The notes below the pieces were generated by a model, which was not told the DNA's origin, searched no databases, and saw nothing but the letters and a program-made list of their open reading frames with translations. Below, one piece after another: positions 8,717 through 18,267 of a stretch of DNA of 64,000 bases. This DNA is from Methylobacterium sp. E-065 (GTDB taxonomy: Bacteria; Pseudomonadota; Alphaproteobacteria; Rhizobiales; Beijerinckiaceae): assembly GCF_022829605.1 (NCBI RefSeq), contig NZ_JAKSYD010000128.1, forward strand, positions 62,001-126,000. The letters are read 5' to 3'. The position numbers and the translations under genes were made by a program. How positions within the stretch are numbered: the first letter of the stretch is position 1; each line of letters begins with the position of its first letter.

Positions 8717-8743
8717 GTGTCGCGGGCCTTGTGTCCGCGGCAC
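8717..8743 (+). terminator. Hairpin downstream of sodB
   Basis: GTGTCGCGG (8717-8725) pairs with CCGCGGCAC (8735-8743), 9 bp with one G-U pair and a 9-base loop, beginning 13 bases after the sodB stop. It lacks a strong U-run, so it may stabilise the mRNA end rather than terminate alone. Confidence 0.45.
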
Positions 8744-8907
8744 CCTTGAGGTGGCCGATGAAACCGGCTCTTGATGCGCGCATCATCGGATGACCCGGTG
8801 TTGAAGGGTCCGGCCATTCCTCTGCAATCAATATCCGTGATGATTGAACAGCGCTCCTTCACGCTTCTGCGGGGGGAGGGGAGCCGCGCAGCGTTGCGCC
8901 CGAACCC

Positions 8908-10434
8908 ATGATCCGCTCCATCCTCTCCGTCGGCGGCTGGACCCTGGTCTCGCGCGTCACCGGCTTCGCCCGGGACGTGGTGATGGCCGCCGTGATGGGC
9001 GCCGGGCCCATGGCCGACGCGTTCGTGGTGGCGTTCCGGCTGCCGAACCATTTCCGCGCGATCTTCGGCGAGGGCGCGTTCAACACCGCCTTCGTGCCGG
9101 CTTATGCCGGGCTCGCGGAGGCCGGTGCCCCGGGCGACGCGCACCGCTTCGCCGACCGCGTCTTCACGCTGATGCTGATCGTGCAGCTCGTGCTGCTCAA
9201 CCTTGCGCTTCCGGCGATGCCGTGGGTGGTCCACGCCCTGGCGCCGGGCTTCGCCGAGGATGGCGAGCGTTTCCAGCTCGCGGTGGCGCTGACCCGGATC
9301 ACCTTCCCGTACCTGCTGTTCATGACGCTGGTGACGCTGCTGTCGGGCATCCTCAATGCCCACCGGCACTTCGCCGTGGCGGCCGGCGCCCCGGTCCTGC
9401 TCAACCTCGCCATGCTGGCGGCCCTGTCCGTCAGCTTCCTGTTCCCGAACGCGGCCTACGCGGCCGCCTGGGGTGTGGCCGTCTCGGGCGTGCTCCAGTT
9501 CGGCCTGCTCTGGTGGGGCTGCCGGCGGGTGCGGGTGATGCCAGACCTCGCCGTGCCGCGGGCCGACCCGGCCTTGAAACGCTTCTTTGCAGTGCTGGGG
9601 CCGGCGGTGATCGGCTCCGCCGGGTTCCAGATCGCGGCCTTCGCCGACACGATCATCGCGAGCTGGCTGCCGACCGGCGCGGTCTCGGCGCTCTACTATG
9701 CCGACCGGCTCTACCAGCTCCCGTTCGGGGTCATCGCGATCGCAGCCGGCACGGTGCTGCTGCCCGAGATGAGTCGGCGCATCGCCGCAGGGGACGTCGC
9801 CGGCGCGCATGCGGCGCAGAACCGGGCGGCGGGCTTCTCCCTGGCGCTGTCGGCGCCGTTCACGGTAGCCTTCCTGACCATCCCGGGCCTGATCATGGCG
9901 GCCCTGTTCCAGCGCGGCGCCTTCAGCGCGGAAGATGCCGCCCGGGCCGCCTCGGTGCTGGCGGCCTACGGCTTCGCGCTGCCGGCCGTGGTGCTGGTGC
10001 GCAGCGCGACGGCGAGCTTCTATGCCCGCCAGGACACCAAGACCCCGCTCTGGGCCTCGCTCACGGCGATCGGGGTGAACGTCGCCCTCAAGCTCTGGCT
10101 CACCGGTTCCTATGGTGTGACCGGCCTGGCGCTCGCCACAGCGGTCGCCCAGTGGGTGAACCTGATCCTGCTGCTCGTCCTGGCCAAACGCCGGAACTGG
10201 ACGGCACCGGGGCGCACCCTCGGGCTCACCGTCGCGGGGGTCGTGCTCGCCTGCCTCGGCCTCGCGGTGGTGGCCGTCTACGGCCAGGGCCTCGCCCAGG
10301 CGCTGGTTCCCGCCCTGACGCACGGGCGCGAACTCGCCATCCTGGCACTGCTCGGGCTCGCCGGCGCGGTGGTCTATGGCGGCCTGCTGGCGGGTTTGCT
10401 GCACCTGTTCGGCCTGCGCCTGCGCCGGGCGTGA
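8908..10434 (+). CDS. murJ: Lipid II flippase MurJ
   Basis: This 508-residue integral membrane protein of the MATE/MOP superfamily has about 13-14 hydrophobic helices. It moves the peptidoglycan precursor lipid II across the inner membrane. The N-terminus 'SRVTGFARDVVMAAVMG' and 'DAFVVAFRLPNHFRAIFGEG' is highly typical of MurJ, including the charged residues lining the central cavity. Later motifs 'LPYAFALPAVVLVRSATASFYARQDTKTP' are represented by 'YGFALPAVVLVRSATASFY'. Length fits the family. The gene appears independently transcribed; a HAD enzyme gene follows 70 bases later. The start is the ATG immediately before the conserved first helix. Confidence 0.97.
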   Translation: MIRSILSVGGWTLVSRVTGFARDVVMAAVMGAGPMADAFVVAFRLPNHFRAIFGEGAFNTAFVPAYAGLAEAGAPGDAHRFADRVFTLMLIVQLVLLNLALPAMPWVVHALAPGFAEDGERFQLAVALTRITFPYLLFMTLVTLLSGILNAHRHFAVAAGAPVLLNLAMLAALSVSFLFPNAAYAAAWGVAVSGVLQFGLLWWGCRRVRVMPDLAVPRADPALKRFFAVLGPAVIGSAGFQIAAFADTIIASWLPTGAVSALYYADRLYQLPFGVIAIAAGTVLLPEMSRRIAAGDVAGAHAAQNRAAGFSLALSAPFTVAFLTIPGLIMAALFQRGAFSAEDAARAASVLAAYGFALPAVVLVRSATASFYARQDTKTPLWASLTAIGVNVALKLWLTGSYGVTGLALATAVAQWVNLILLLVLAKRRNWTAPGRTLGLTVAGVVLACLGLAVVAVYGQGLAQALVPALTHGRELAILALLGLAGAVVYGGLLAGLLHLFGLRLRRA

Positions 10435-10504
10435 GAAAAAGGTCGGGCTCGCCGCGGCGCGGGTCCGGCCCCAGATCGGGCGTTAGCACCCAGAGAGGAT
10501 CGCC

Positions 10505-11182
10505 ATGACCGACGCATCAGGACCGCTCGCGGGCGTGAAGGCCGCTGTCTTCGACGCCTACGGCACGCTGTTCGACGTCAACGCCGCGGTCCAGCGCTAC
10601 GCAGGGGCGGTGGGGCCGGACGCCGACCACCTGTCCGAGGTCTGGCGCACCAAGCAGCTCGAATACAGCTGGACCCTGGCGCTGATGGGCCGCTACGCCG
10701 CCTTTTGGGACCTGACCGTGCGCGCCCTCGACTACGCGCTGGCGGTCCACCCGAACGTCGATCCGGGCCTGCGGGAGCGGCTGCTCGACGCCTACCGCGA
10801 CCTTGAGGCCTATCCGGAGGTGCCGGGCGTGCTGGCGGTCCTGCGCAAGCGTGGCATCCGCACCGCGATCCTGACCAACGGCAACGCCGCTATGGTCGAC
10901 CGCGCAGTAGCCTCAGCGGGGTTGGCCGATCACCTCGACGCCGTGCTGTCGGTGGACGACGCGCAGGTGTTCAAAACCCACCCCGACGCCTACCGGAGCG
11001 CCCTAACCCGGCTCGCAGTCGGGGCGGGGGATGTGCTGTTCTGCTCCTCGAACCGGTGGGATGTGGCGGGGGCGACCGCCTTCGGGTTCCGCACCGCCTG
11101 GGTGAACCGCAAGGGGCTGCCGGAGGAATACGCCGACCTCGCCCCGATGACGGTGGTAAAGAGCCTCGACGGACTACTCTGA
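10505..11182 (+). CDS. Haloacid dehalogenase, type II (L-2-haloacid dehalogenase family)
   Basis: The 225-residue HAD-superfamily enzyme has the nucleophile motif 'AVFDAYGTLFD' (Asp17), 'ILTNGN' (motif II), a lysine in 'VFKTHPDAYR', and the type II hallmark 'FCSSNRWDVAGA' that positions the catalytic Asp. Members hydrolyse (S)-2-haloacids to (R)-2-hydroxyacids with inversion. The 'SSNxWD' motif separates this group from sugar phosphatases, but many genome members are unproven as dehalogenases. A GAGAGGA ribosome site precedes the ATG. It follows murJ without an obvious functional link. Confidence 0.88.
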   Translation: MTDASGPLAGVKAAVFDAYGTLFDVNAAVQRYAGAVGPDADHLSEVWRTKQLEYSWTLALMGRYAAFWDLTVRALDYALAVHPNVDPGLRERLLDAYRDLEAYPEVPGVLAVLRKRGIRTAILTNGNAAMVDRAVASAGLADHLDAVLSVDDAQVFKTHPDAYRSALTRLAVGAGDVLFCSSNRWDVAGATAFGFRTAWVNRKGLPEEYADLAPMTVVKSLDGLL

Positions 11183-11294
11183 CCCCGCCGGCGGCGTGCC
11201 GGGTTATCTGGCACGCAATCCGATCGCGCGGCTTCGGGGATTTTTAATCCTCCCGGTGTTGGATCATCTCCAACACGAACGGGAGATGTTGCGC

Positions 11295-11645
11295 GTGTCC
11301 TTCAACGGTTCCTTCACGATGATTCGCGCCGGGGCCGCCGCCCTTGCGACGACCCTGGTGCTCGGGGCCGTCGCCCCGGCCACCGCACGCGACCAGACCG
11401 GCGCCATCGTCGGCGGCCTTGCGGCTGGCGTGGTCGGCGGCGTCGTGGGCAGCGCCCTCATCAACGGTGCCAACAACCCGCCTCCGCCCCCGCCGCCGGA
11501 GTACCGTCCGCGCCGTGTCCTGGTCGAGGAGCCCGAGCCCGTCGTGATCCGCGAGCGCCGCGGCCCGATCTGCCACTATGAGCGCCGCAAGGAGTGGCTC
11601 GGCGACGGCGAGTTCACCTACCGCCGCGTCGAGGTTTGCGAGTAA
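11295..11645 (+). CDS. Small exported protein with glycine hinge and proline tract
   Basis: About 116 residues. A signal-peptide-like stretch ends near 'APATARD', followed by a glycine-zipper-like segment 'GAIVGGLAAGVVGGVVGSAL' and a run of seven prolines. The C-terminus has 'CHYERRKEWLGDGEFTYRR' and ends in Cys-Glu, so a disulfide is possible. The GTG at 11295 is favoured because CGGGAG lies about 9 bases upstream; the ATG at 11286 abuts that sequence. The glycine zipper suggests membrane or outer-membrane association. The family is not recognised. Confidence 0.65.
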   Translation: MSFNGSFTMIRAGAAALATTLVLGAVAPATARDQTGAIVGGLAAGVVGGVVGSALINGANNPPPPPPPEYRPRRVLVEEPEPVVIRERRGPICHYERRKEWLGDGEFTYRRVEVCE

Positions 11646-11650
11646 TTCTT

Positions 11651-11679
11651 TTCGCCGAGCTGGTGTCCAGTTCGGCGAA
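11651..11679. terminator. Hairpin between convergent genes
   Basis: TTCGCCGA (11651-11658) pairs with TCGGCGAA (11672-11679), and an inner CTGG/CCAG stem (11660-11663 with 11667-11670) closes a 3-base loop. It lies in the 49-base gap between two convergent genes, where a bidirectional terminator is expected. There is no good U-run. Confidence 0.5.
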
Positions 11680-11694
11680 GGGCCCTCTAACGCT

Positions 11695-12312
11695 TCACCC
11701 CTTGGACGGGCCGCACCAGCCGGGGAGGTATCCGGCCTCCTTGGACTTGGCCAACGCCATGGCCTTCTCCAGGGCGTCGGAGAAGTCGTTCTCTACGCGC
11801 TTCTCCTTTATGTTGCGCCGGAGGAAGTCCGCCCATAGGAACTCGCTGAACGGTGTCGTGTCCTTGGCGAAGCCGCCGGCGCGGCGCAATTCGCCCGCGA
11901 GGCTGCGGAACGGATCGTCCGCCAGATCGGCGATCGCCTTTGGAAGATCGTTGAAATCCCGGCGCACGCCCTCGGCGTCGTACGTGTAGACCCACGACTT
12001 GTGGTCGCACACGGTCCAGAACGCATCTTTCTCAAGGTGGTGCAGATCGGCGATCACCGTCACCAGCACGTCCTTGACGCCCTCTTCGAGCAGGGCGCGG
12101 GAGAGGTGGTGATGATCGACGACATAGTGGCGCTTCTTGGGGCCCAGCACCGTCGGGATCTGATGCGCGCCAAGGAATTCACGCTTCTTCTCGCCGTCAT
12201 AGGCGCGCCATCGGCGGCGCTTCTCCGCCACCTCCCGGTAGCCCACGGTCATCTGGGTCGGCCGCAGCTCCGCGATCGGGACGGGCTTGAGCAGCGGTTC
12301 GCGTATGGTCAT
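11695..12312 (-). CDS. ParB-like nuclease-fold protein (putative)
   Basis: The ATG at 12310-12312 gives 205 residues starting 'MTIREPLLKPVPIAELRPTQ'. The segment 'ELRPTQMTVGYREVAEK' followed by 'YVVDHHHLSRALLEEG' is typical of the ParB-like nuclease family (Pfam ParBc_2 as I recall), with a histidine-rich core at about residues 82-92. There is no helix-turn-helix as in true ParB, so chromosome partitioning is unlikely. Proteins of this family occur widely in Rhizobiales with unknown roles. The upstream in-frame start at 12378 would add 22 residues of low plausibility. Confidence 0.75.
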   Translation of the reverse strand: MTIREPLLKPVPIAELRPTQMTVGYREVAEKRRRWRAYDGEKKREFLGAHQIPTVLGPKKRHYVVDHHHLSRALLEEGVKDVLVTVIADLHHLEKDAFWTVCDHKSWVYTYDAEGVRRDFNDLPKAIADLADDPFRSLAGELRRAGGFAKDTTPFSEFLWADFLRRNIKEKRVENDFSDALEKAMALAKSKEAGYLPGWCGPSKG

Positions 12313-12390
12313 TGGGTCGCAAGTCCTGCGTGGTTCTGTCGCGCGGATGTCACAACGCACGGCAGGCCGGAAGGTCAATCCGGTGGGCGG

Positions 12391-12621
12391 TCACGTTTGC
12401 AGGATCGTGGGCCGGCGCACGGCCTCCAGCACGAACACCCGGATCGCCGAGGACAGGTTCTGGCCGCCACGCCCGGCATCGATGGTGCCGATCAACGCCT
12501 GGACCGACTGGCCCCGCGCCTCCGCGACCTCGCGCAAGGCTACCCAGAACGGATCCTCCAGGGACACGCTGGTGCGGTGACCCGCGATCATCACGGAGTG
12601 CTTGGTGAGGCCCGCGCTCAC
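12391..12621 (-). CDS. Ribbon-helix-helix domain protein
   Basis: A 76-residue protein from a GTG at 12619-12621. The pattern 'KHSVMIAGHRTSVSLEDPFW' followed by 'ALREVAEARGQSVQALI' fits the RHH_4 type of small DNA-binding proteins: a beta strand rich in short hydroxyl residues and two helices. It lies 34 bases after the DUF4169 gene on the same strand; the two are often neighbours in alphaproteobacteria. The first strand would dimerise to contact the operator. The target is unknown. Confidence 0.8.
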   Translation of the reverse strand: MSAGLTKHSVMIAGHRTSVSLEDPFWVALREVAEARGQSVQALIGTIDAGRGGQNLSSAIRVFVLEAVRRPTILQT

Positions 12622-12655
12622 GCAGAGGCGGCCGCGCAGGTATAGGACCGGACCC

Positions 12656-12853
12656 TCATTCCGCCGGATCGGACCCGCCCCGTTCGAGGCGATGGCCCTC
12701 GTGGCGCTCGGTCTCCAGGGCCTTGCGCCGCTGCTGCAGGGTCTTAGCCTTCTTCGGCTGCCCGAACGCGATCCGGTTCGATTCGGCCTTGGCATCGTCG
12801 GCCGCGCGGGCCTTCGCCTTACGGACCTGACGCAGGTTGATGATCTCGGCCAC
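12656..12853 (-). CDS. DUF4169 family small basic protein
   Basis: A 65-residue, highly charged protein 'MAEIINLRQVRKAKARAADD...' that looks like one or two long helices. The GTG start at 12851-12853 has a good GGGAGG ribosome site about 6 bases upstream. The N-terminal 'EIINLRQVRKAKAR' is the family hallmark. Function is unknown; nucleic-acid binding is possible from the charge. It heads a two-gene unit with the RHH protein. Confidence 0.82.
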   Translation of the reverse strand: MAEIINLRQVRKAKARAADDAKAESNRIAFGQPKKAKTLQQRRKALETERHEGHRLERGGSDPAE

Positions 12854-12912
12854 GGATCGCCTCCCGATGGTGGCGACCGGCGCGTGACATCCGCGCCGGC
12901 CAAGTCGCAAAT

Positions 12913-14322
<1,410 letters not shown>

Positions 14323-14442
14323 CGTGGCCTCTACGTCTGGTGCAGTGCGGTGCCTACTTAAAGGAGGCGCGGCTGAATCGCGATGCCGGTTTGTGCCGGC
14401 GCACCGACAAGGGCGGGGCTCTGTACCCGCCGGAAGGAGCCG

Positions 14443-15831
14443 ATGAGCGCAACGATCGACCTGCCCGAACCCGCCACCCGGTTCCGTCCCACCGTGCCGC
14501 CTCCGCTCAAGGAGCCGCTCGGCCTGTTCGCGTTCCTGCGGGCGGCGCGGAAGAACCCGATCACCACTTGGATGGACGCGCATTTCAAGCTGCCGGTGGT
14601 GGCGGCCGAGGGTGCGATGGGCCGGATCACCCTGGTGAGCGACCCGGCGCTGATTCGGTACGTGCTGATCGAGAACGCCGAGAATTACCGCAAGGACGAT
14701 CTCCAGCGCCGGGTTCTCGCCCCCGGGCTCGGCAACGGCCTGCTCAGCGCCGAGGGCGACGAGTGGCGGCTTCAGCGCCGGACGCTGGCGCCGATCTTCA
14801 ACGCCCGCACCGTCCAGGGCTTTTCTGACGCGATGAACGCAGCCGGCGCGCGCCTCGGCCGGCGCCTCGCCCGCCGGGCCGGCAAGCCGGTCGACGTCGC
14901 CCTGGAGATGACCCGCGTCACGTTGGACGTGCTGGAGCGGACGATCTTCACGCATGGCCTGCCGAGCGATCCGGACGCGCTGGGCCGTGCCATCACGCGC
15001 TTTCTAGAAGCGGTGGGGCCGATCGACCCGCTCGACGTATTCGGCGTGCCCGATTTCGTGCCGCGGATCGGCCGGCTGCGGGCGCGCCCGGCGGGGCGCT
15101 TCTTCGCCGAGGTGGTCGACGAGCTGATCGCCCGGCGCAAGGCGCTGATGGCGCAGGATGAGGCGCCACGGGATCTGCTGACGCTGCTGCTGGCCGCGCA
15201 GGATCCCGAGACCGGCAACGGCCTCTCGGATCTCGCGGTGAAGGCCAACATCGTCACCTTCATCGCCGCCGGCCACGAGACCACCGCCAACTCCCTGACC
15301 TGGACGCTCTACTGCCTGTCGCAGGATCCAGGCGCCCAGGCGCGGATCGAGGCCGAGGTCGACGCTGCCGGGCCGGGGGACTTCTCGGTGGAGCGGCTGC
15401 CCTACACGCGGGCGGTGATCGAGGAGGCGATGCGCCTGTTCCCGCCGGTGCCGTTCCTCAGCCGGCAGGCGGTGCGGGACGACCGGTTCGGCCGGATCAA
15501 GGTGCCGCGGGGCTCGCTGGTGATGGTTGCCCCTTGGGTGCTTCACCGCCACCAGTTGCTCTGGAACGACCCGGAGGCCTTCGTGCCGGAGCGGTTCCTC
15601 CCTGAGAATCGCGACAGCATCGCACGCTTCACCTACCTGCCGTTCGGGGCAGGGCCGCGGGTCTGCATCGGGCAGAGTTTTTCCGTTCAGGAGGCGGTGA
15701 TCCTGCTGGCGCACATCGTGCGGGCGGTGCGGTTCCACCTCCCGGCCGATCACCCGCCGGTTACGCCGCTCCATCGGGTGACGCTGCGGCCGGAGCATGG
15801 GCTGCGCATGGAGGCCGAGGGACGGGGCTAA
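14443..15831 (+). CDS. Cytochrome P450 monooxygenase
   Basis: The 462-residue protein shows the I-helix oxygen-activation motif 'AGHETT' (about 276-281), the K-helix ExxR pair (Glu328 and Arg331), and the heme loop '[10 protein letters not shown]' with the proximal thiolate Cys408. No N-terminal membrane anchor is present. The arrangement resembles soluble, CYP102- or CYP4-like bacterial P450s with fatty-acid or terpene substrates, but the substrate cannot be read from sequence. The start is set by GGAAGGAG 6 bases before the ATG. No ferredoxin or reductase lies nearby, so electrons must come from partners encoded elsewhere. Confidence 0.94.
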   Translation: MSATIDLPEPATRFRPTVPPPLKEPLGLFAFLRAARKNPITTWMDAHFKLPVVAAEGAMGRITLVSDPALIRYVLIENAENYRKDDLQRRVLAPGLGNGLLSAEGDEWRLQRRTLAPIFNARTVQGFSDAMNAAGARLGRRLARRAGKPVDVALEMTRVTLDVLERTIFTHGLPSDPDALGRAITRFLEAVGPIDPLDVFGVPDFVPRIGRLRARPAGRFFAEVVDELIARRKALMAQDEAPRDLLTLLLAAQDPETGNGLSDLAVKANIVTFIAAGHETTANSLTWTLYCLSQDPGAQARIEAEVDAAGPGDFSVERLPYTRAVIEEAMRLFPPVPFLSRQAVRDDRFGRIKVPRGSLVMVAPWVLHRHQLLWNDPEAFVPERFLPENRDSIARFTYLPFGAGPRVCIGQSFSVQEAVILLAHIVRAVRFHLPADHPPVTPLHRVTLRPEHGLRMEAEGRG

Positions 15832-15962
15832 TCGCCCCGCCGTGCCTCAAGCTGACGGGTTTTACGGTCGTAAAGCCGCGATGCAATGAAGACACCGCCG
15901 AGGCCGAGGGCGGACATCCCAAGGGCCAGCGCAAGAATCTGGTTGGCATAAGCTTGGGTCAT
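15828..15962 (-). CDS. 44-residue single-pass membrane protein
   Basis: A short frame 'MTQAYANQILALALG...' with one hydrophobic helix (about residues 8-30) and a basic tail rich in Arg and Lys. An excellent ribosome site (AGGAGGA) lies 8 bases before the ATG at 15960-15962, which is the main reason to believe it. It overlaps the P450 stop by 4 bases in convergent orientation. It follows the 70-residue membrane protein gene by 52 bases, so the two may form an operon. Function unknown. Confidence 0.68.
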   Translation of the reverse strand: MTQAYANQILALALGMSALGLGGVFIASRLYDRKTRQLEARRGD

Positions 15963-16014
15963 GCGATCATTCCTCCTGCCGCAGGAACCTGATCATGATT
16001 TGACCTATCAAATG

Positions 16015-16227
16015 TTAGACGATTGCGGCGATCAGCAAAGTCCAACCACCATCTGAGAGTAGATCCAGATGCCGTTGCGCTAGGGGGGTGATGACCGCGA
16101 TGCCGATCGTGGCGATGGCCGAAGAATTAAACAGGGTCGCGGCCAGCTTCCGCCCCTCGTTGAAGCACGTGGCGCGGTGCTTCCACTTGTTCACCCACAA
16201 ACCCGGCTGCGCACTACCCTCGTTCAC
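16015..16227 (-). CDS. 70-residue membrane protein, unknown function
   Basis: The GTG at 16225-16227 gives a protein with a basic N-terminal region ('KWKHRATCFNEGRKLAATLF') and two hydrophobic segments (about 32-50 and 60-70). The pattern of a charged helix, 'LAATLFN', then a membrane helix ending in 'ITPLA' recurs in small bacterial membrane proteins that I remember but cannot name. A later in-frame GTG, 12 codons in, is an alternative start. It may be co-transcribed with the 44-residue protein. Confidence 0.6.
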   Translation of the reverse strand: MNEGSAQPGLWVNKWKHRATCFNEGRKLAATLFNSSAIATIGIAVITPLAQRHLDLLSDGGWTLLIAAIV

Positions 16228-16264
16228 CCCTGAATCCCCGGGCCGGTGATTCGGCCCGGCCGGT

Positions 16265-16891
16265 TCAGCTCTTCTTGCGGAACGCGTCCAGGCTCACGAC
16301 CTCGGCGCCGGCTTCCTCGCCCTCCTTCTTGGCGGCGGGGCGGGGCGCTTTCTCGTCCGGCTTGGGTGAGCCCTTGTCGCTCGCCGCCGCGGGGGCCGGC
16401 AGGCCCTTCGGAGCCGCCGCGCCGATCGTGGCGAGCCCAGGACTCTTGGGGCGAACCTCGCCGGGCTCGGAACCAGCCCCGCGCGGGCCCGTCTTGGCCG
16501 GAGTGGCGTTCGCCTCCTCGGGCGCCTCGCCGGCCTCGCTCAGATCGAACTTCAGCCCGAACTGCACGGAGGGGTCGAAGAAGCCCGACAGGGCGTCGAA
16601 CGGAACCAGCAGCCGCTCCGGCACGCCCGAGAAGGACAGGCCGACCTCGAAGGCGTGCTCGGTGACGTTGAGGTCCCAGAACTGGTGCTGCAGGACGATC
16701 GTCATGTCCTGCGGGTACTTCTCGCGCAGAGCCTGCGACATCCGCACGCCGGGCGCCTCCGTCCGGAACGAGACGTAGAAATGGTGCTCGCCCATCAGCC
16801 CCTCGCGGGCCGCGTCGGTCAGCACCTTGCGCACGACGCCACGCAGGGCGTCCTGTACCAGGAGATCGTAGCGGATCAGGTCGTCTGCCAT
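16265..16891 (-). CDS. sspB: ClpXP adaptor SspB, alphaproteobacterial type
   Basis: The 208-residue protein has the SspB fold at about residues 1-125: 'IRYDLLVQDALRGVVRKVL', 'HHFYVSFRTEAPGVRMSQ', 'MTIVLQHQFWDLNVTEHAF' and 'RLLVPFDALSGFFDPSVQFG'. A long disordered Ala/Pro/Lys-rich linker follows, and the C-terminus 'AEVVSLDAFRKKS' is the short motif that docks on ClpX. SspB binds the ssrA tag and hands tagged proteins to ClpXP. Strikingly, the tmRNA gene that encodes the tag lies immediately upstream on the same strand. Confidence 0.93.
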   Translation of the reverse strand: MADDLIRYDLLVQDALRGVVRKVLTDAAREGLMGEHHFYVSFRTEAPGVRMSQALREKYPQDMTIVLQHQFWDLNVTEHAFEVGLSFSGVPERLLVPFDALSGFFDPSVQFGLKFDLSEAGEAPEEANATPAKTGPRGAGSEPGEVRPKSPGLATIGAAAPKGLPAPAAASDKGSPKPDEKAPRPAAKKEGEEAGAEVVSLDAFRKKS

Positions 16892-16929
16892 CAGCGGTTG
16901 CGCTCTCGCCCGGTCTGCCCGGCGCCCCG

Positions 16930-17300
16930 CCGCAGATGGCCGGACCGAGGACTTGGAGTGGAAGCTTCTGGTGCCAGGTGCCTCCGAACCCCGCCTATGC
17001 GGTGCTACCCGCTAGGTCTTCAAGTCGGTATTGGGAACCGCTTACGCGGCCACCGCCACCGGAGCAAAGTTGTCGTTGGCAACTCTTGCAAAGGCCCGAT
17101 AACGGCGGAACCATGCCGAGCGAAAGTCCAACCTTTACGCCCTCGTCGATCCTATGTCGCCCCCGCCGGAGCCCAGGCTTCTGACGACGCGCCTTGCGGC
17201 AGCATGTCCTGGGTTCAGGTGGAGGCGCCGGGTACCGCCCCCGGGTCCGATAGGTTTATTGCGAAGAACGTTTATCGCCATAGCCGGCCTCGCGACCGGC
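16930..17300 (-). ncRNA. ssrA: tmRNA, circularly permuted two-piece form
   Basis: On the minus strand the acceptor piece comes first: T stem CCGGG/CCCGG (17244-17240 with 17232-17228) around a 7-base loop, then acceptor strand CGCCTCC (17227-17221) and A17220. A spacer of about 55 bases follows. The coding piece then begins at 17164 with GGGGGCG, which pairs fully with the acceptor strand across the permutation, followed by ACATAGGATCGAC. The tag frame 17080-17042 encodes ANDNFAPVAVAA and a stop. Two-piece tmRNA is the alphaproteobacterial form. The 5' end (about 17300) is inferred from the promoter and the 3' end (about 16930) from typical length. CCA is not encoded in full (ACCT), so the end is probably completed after transcription. 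Confidence 0.93.
17042..17080 (-). other. tmRNA tag reading frame (proteolysis tag ANDNFAPVAVAA)
   Basis: Thirteen codons from GCC (resume codon, 17080-17078) to TAA (17044-17042). The encoded tag ends in VAA, close to the LAA end that ClpX recognises, and begins AND-N, the segment bound by SspB in relatives. Confidence 0.93.
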
Positions 17301-17307
17301 TCCCGAG

Positions 17308-17336
17308 ATATAGAGGGGATCGGTCCGGTTTTGAAG
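17308..17336 (-). promoter_or_regulatory. Probable ssrA promoter
   Basis: Reading the minus strand, CTTCAA (17336-17331) and CTATAT (17313-17308) are separated by exactly 17 bases. This is close to the housekeeping promoter pattern seen in alphaproteobacteria and predicts transcription from about 17301, just before the tmRNA acceptor piece. Confidence 0.6.
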
Positions 17337-18188
17337 CCCGATCGTGTCGCGCCACCGCCTCTTATCGCGCCTCCGGGCGAGGCTGTTGCCGGAAGTGCGC
17401 AGTCCCGCGCTCGCGGGCCAGATCGGCGCGGCCGTCTCGACCGGATCTGGTCCGCGACTTGGCGCCTCGGGGCGCTGATCGGCCTCGTGGTCCTCTATCT
17501 CGGCGCGGCGAGCCTGCTCTCGCTCGCCGCCGTGCGCGTCGGGTTCGATCTGTGGAGCGGGATCGACCCGTTCTTGCCGCCGGAGCGGCGCCCGTTCCTC
17601 GGCGCGGTGGAACTCGCTCACCGGGCGTTCGCGGTCGACGCCCTGCGGCAGGTCTTCCTCGCCCTTCTGGTCATCGGCGGGGCGTGGTTGCGGGACCGGG
17701 CCGGGTGGCGCCGCCGCCTCGCTCTCGACCGCGAGCGCCCGAACGGTATGCGACCCGTCCTCCTTCTGGGGATCCTGCTGGTCTGGCCGGTGCTGCACAT
17801 CGTGTGGGTGACCGGAACGGCCGAGCTGTTCGGCGCGAGTTTCGGCCAGCACGTGCGGCTGTCGCCCTTCATGAGCCCGGCCGCGGTGGCGGCGTGGCTC
17901 GCCTATCTCACGATCCTGGCTCCGGTGGCCGAGGAGCTGCTGCTGCGCGGCGAGGCCTTCGCCCGCGCCCAGGCCGCCGTCGGGCCCGTGGCGGCGATCC
18001 TGGTCACCGCTCTGATCTTCGCCGCCGCCCACGTGTCGTCTTGGGGGCTCGCCCGGCCGGTCTCGCTGCTGCCGCTGGCCCTGGCCCTCGGCTGGCTGCG
18101 CTGGCGGACCGGGCGCCTCTGGCCCGGCATCGCCCTGCACGGCTGGTCGAACCTCGCGCTCGTGACCTATCTGCTCTGGCCGAGCTGA
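17331..18188 (+). CDS. CAAX-type (CPBP family) intramembrane protease
   Basis: Multi-helix membrane protein with the conserved glutamate pair in '[18 protein letters not shown]' and a following '[13 protein letters not shown]' with the metal-ligand histidine, plus '[12 protein letters not shown]'. These are motifs of the Rce1-like CPBP family, whose bacterial members are linked to bacteriocin immunity or membrane protein processing; substrates are unknown here. The TTG at 17331 (about 285 residues) is preferred. The upstream in-frame ATG at 17154 would place about 60 codons inside the divergent tmRNA gene. The true start remains uncertain. Confidence 0.78.
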   Translation: MKPDRVAPPPLIAPPGEAVAGSAQSRARGPDRRGRLDRIWSATWRLGALIGLVVLYLGAASLLSLAAVRVGFDLWSGIDPFLPPERRPFLGAVELAHRAFAVDALRQVFLALLVIGGAWLRDRAGWRRRLALDRERPNGMRPVLLLGILLVWPVLHIVWVTGTAELFGASFGQHVRLSPFMSPAAVAAWLAYLTILAPVAEELLLRGEAFARAQAAVGPVAAILVTALIFAAAHVSSWGLARPVSLLPLALALGWLRWRTGRLWPGIALHGWSNLALVTYLLWPS

Positions 18189-18267
18189 TCACCCGGGTGC
18201 GCGACGGCGGTGCATAGATGCTGCCGGCGCGCTTGCCCGGCGGCCCGGTCGCGCGCAGGAATGGCGG

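Noticed and set aside
8629..10404. Long minus-strand frame opposite murJ
   Set aside because: It is rich in Arg, His, Gln and Glu without any domain, and MurJ on the other strand is certain.
17154..17330. N-terminal extension of the CAAX protease from ATG 17154
   Set aside because: It would be coded across the tmRNA acceptor and coding pieces on the opposite strand, and the extension has no protein-like character.
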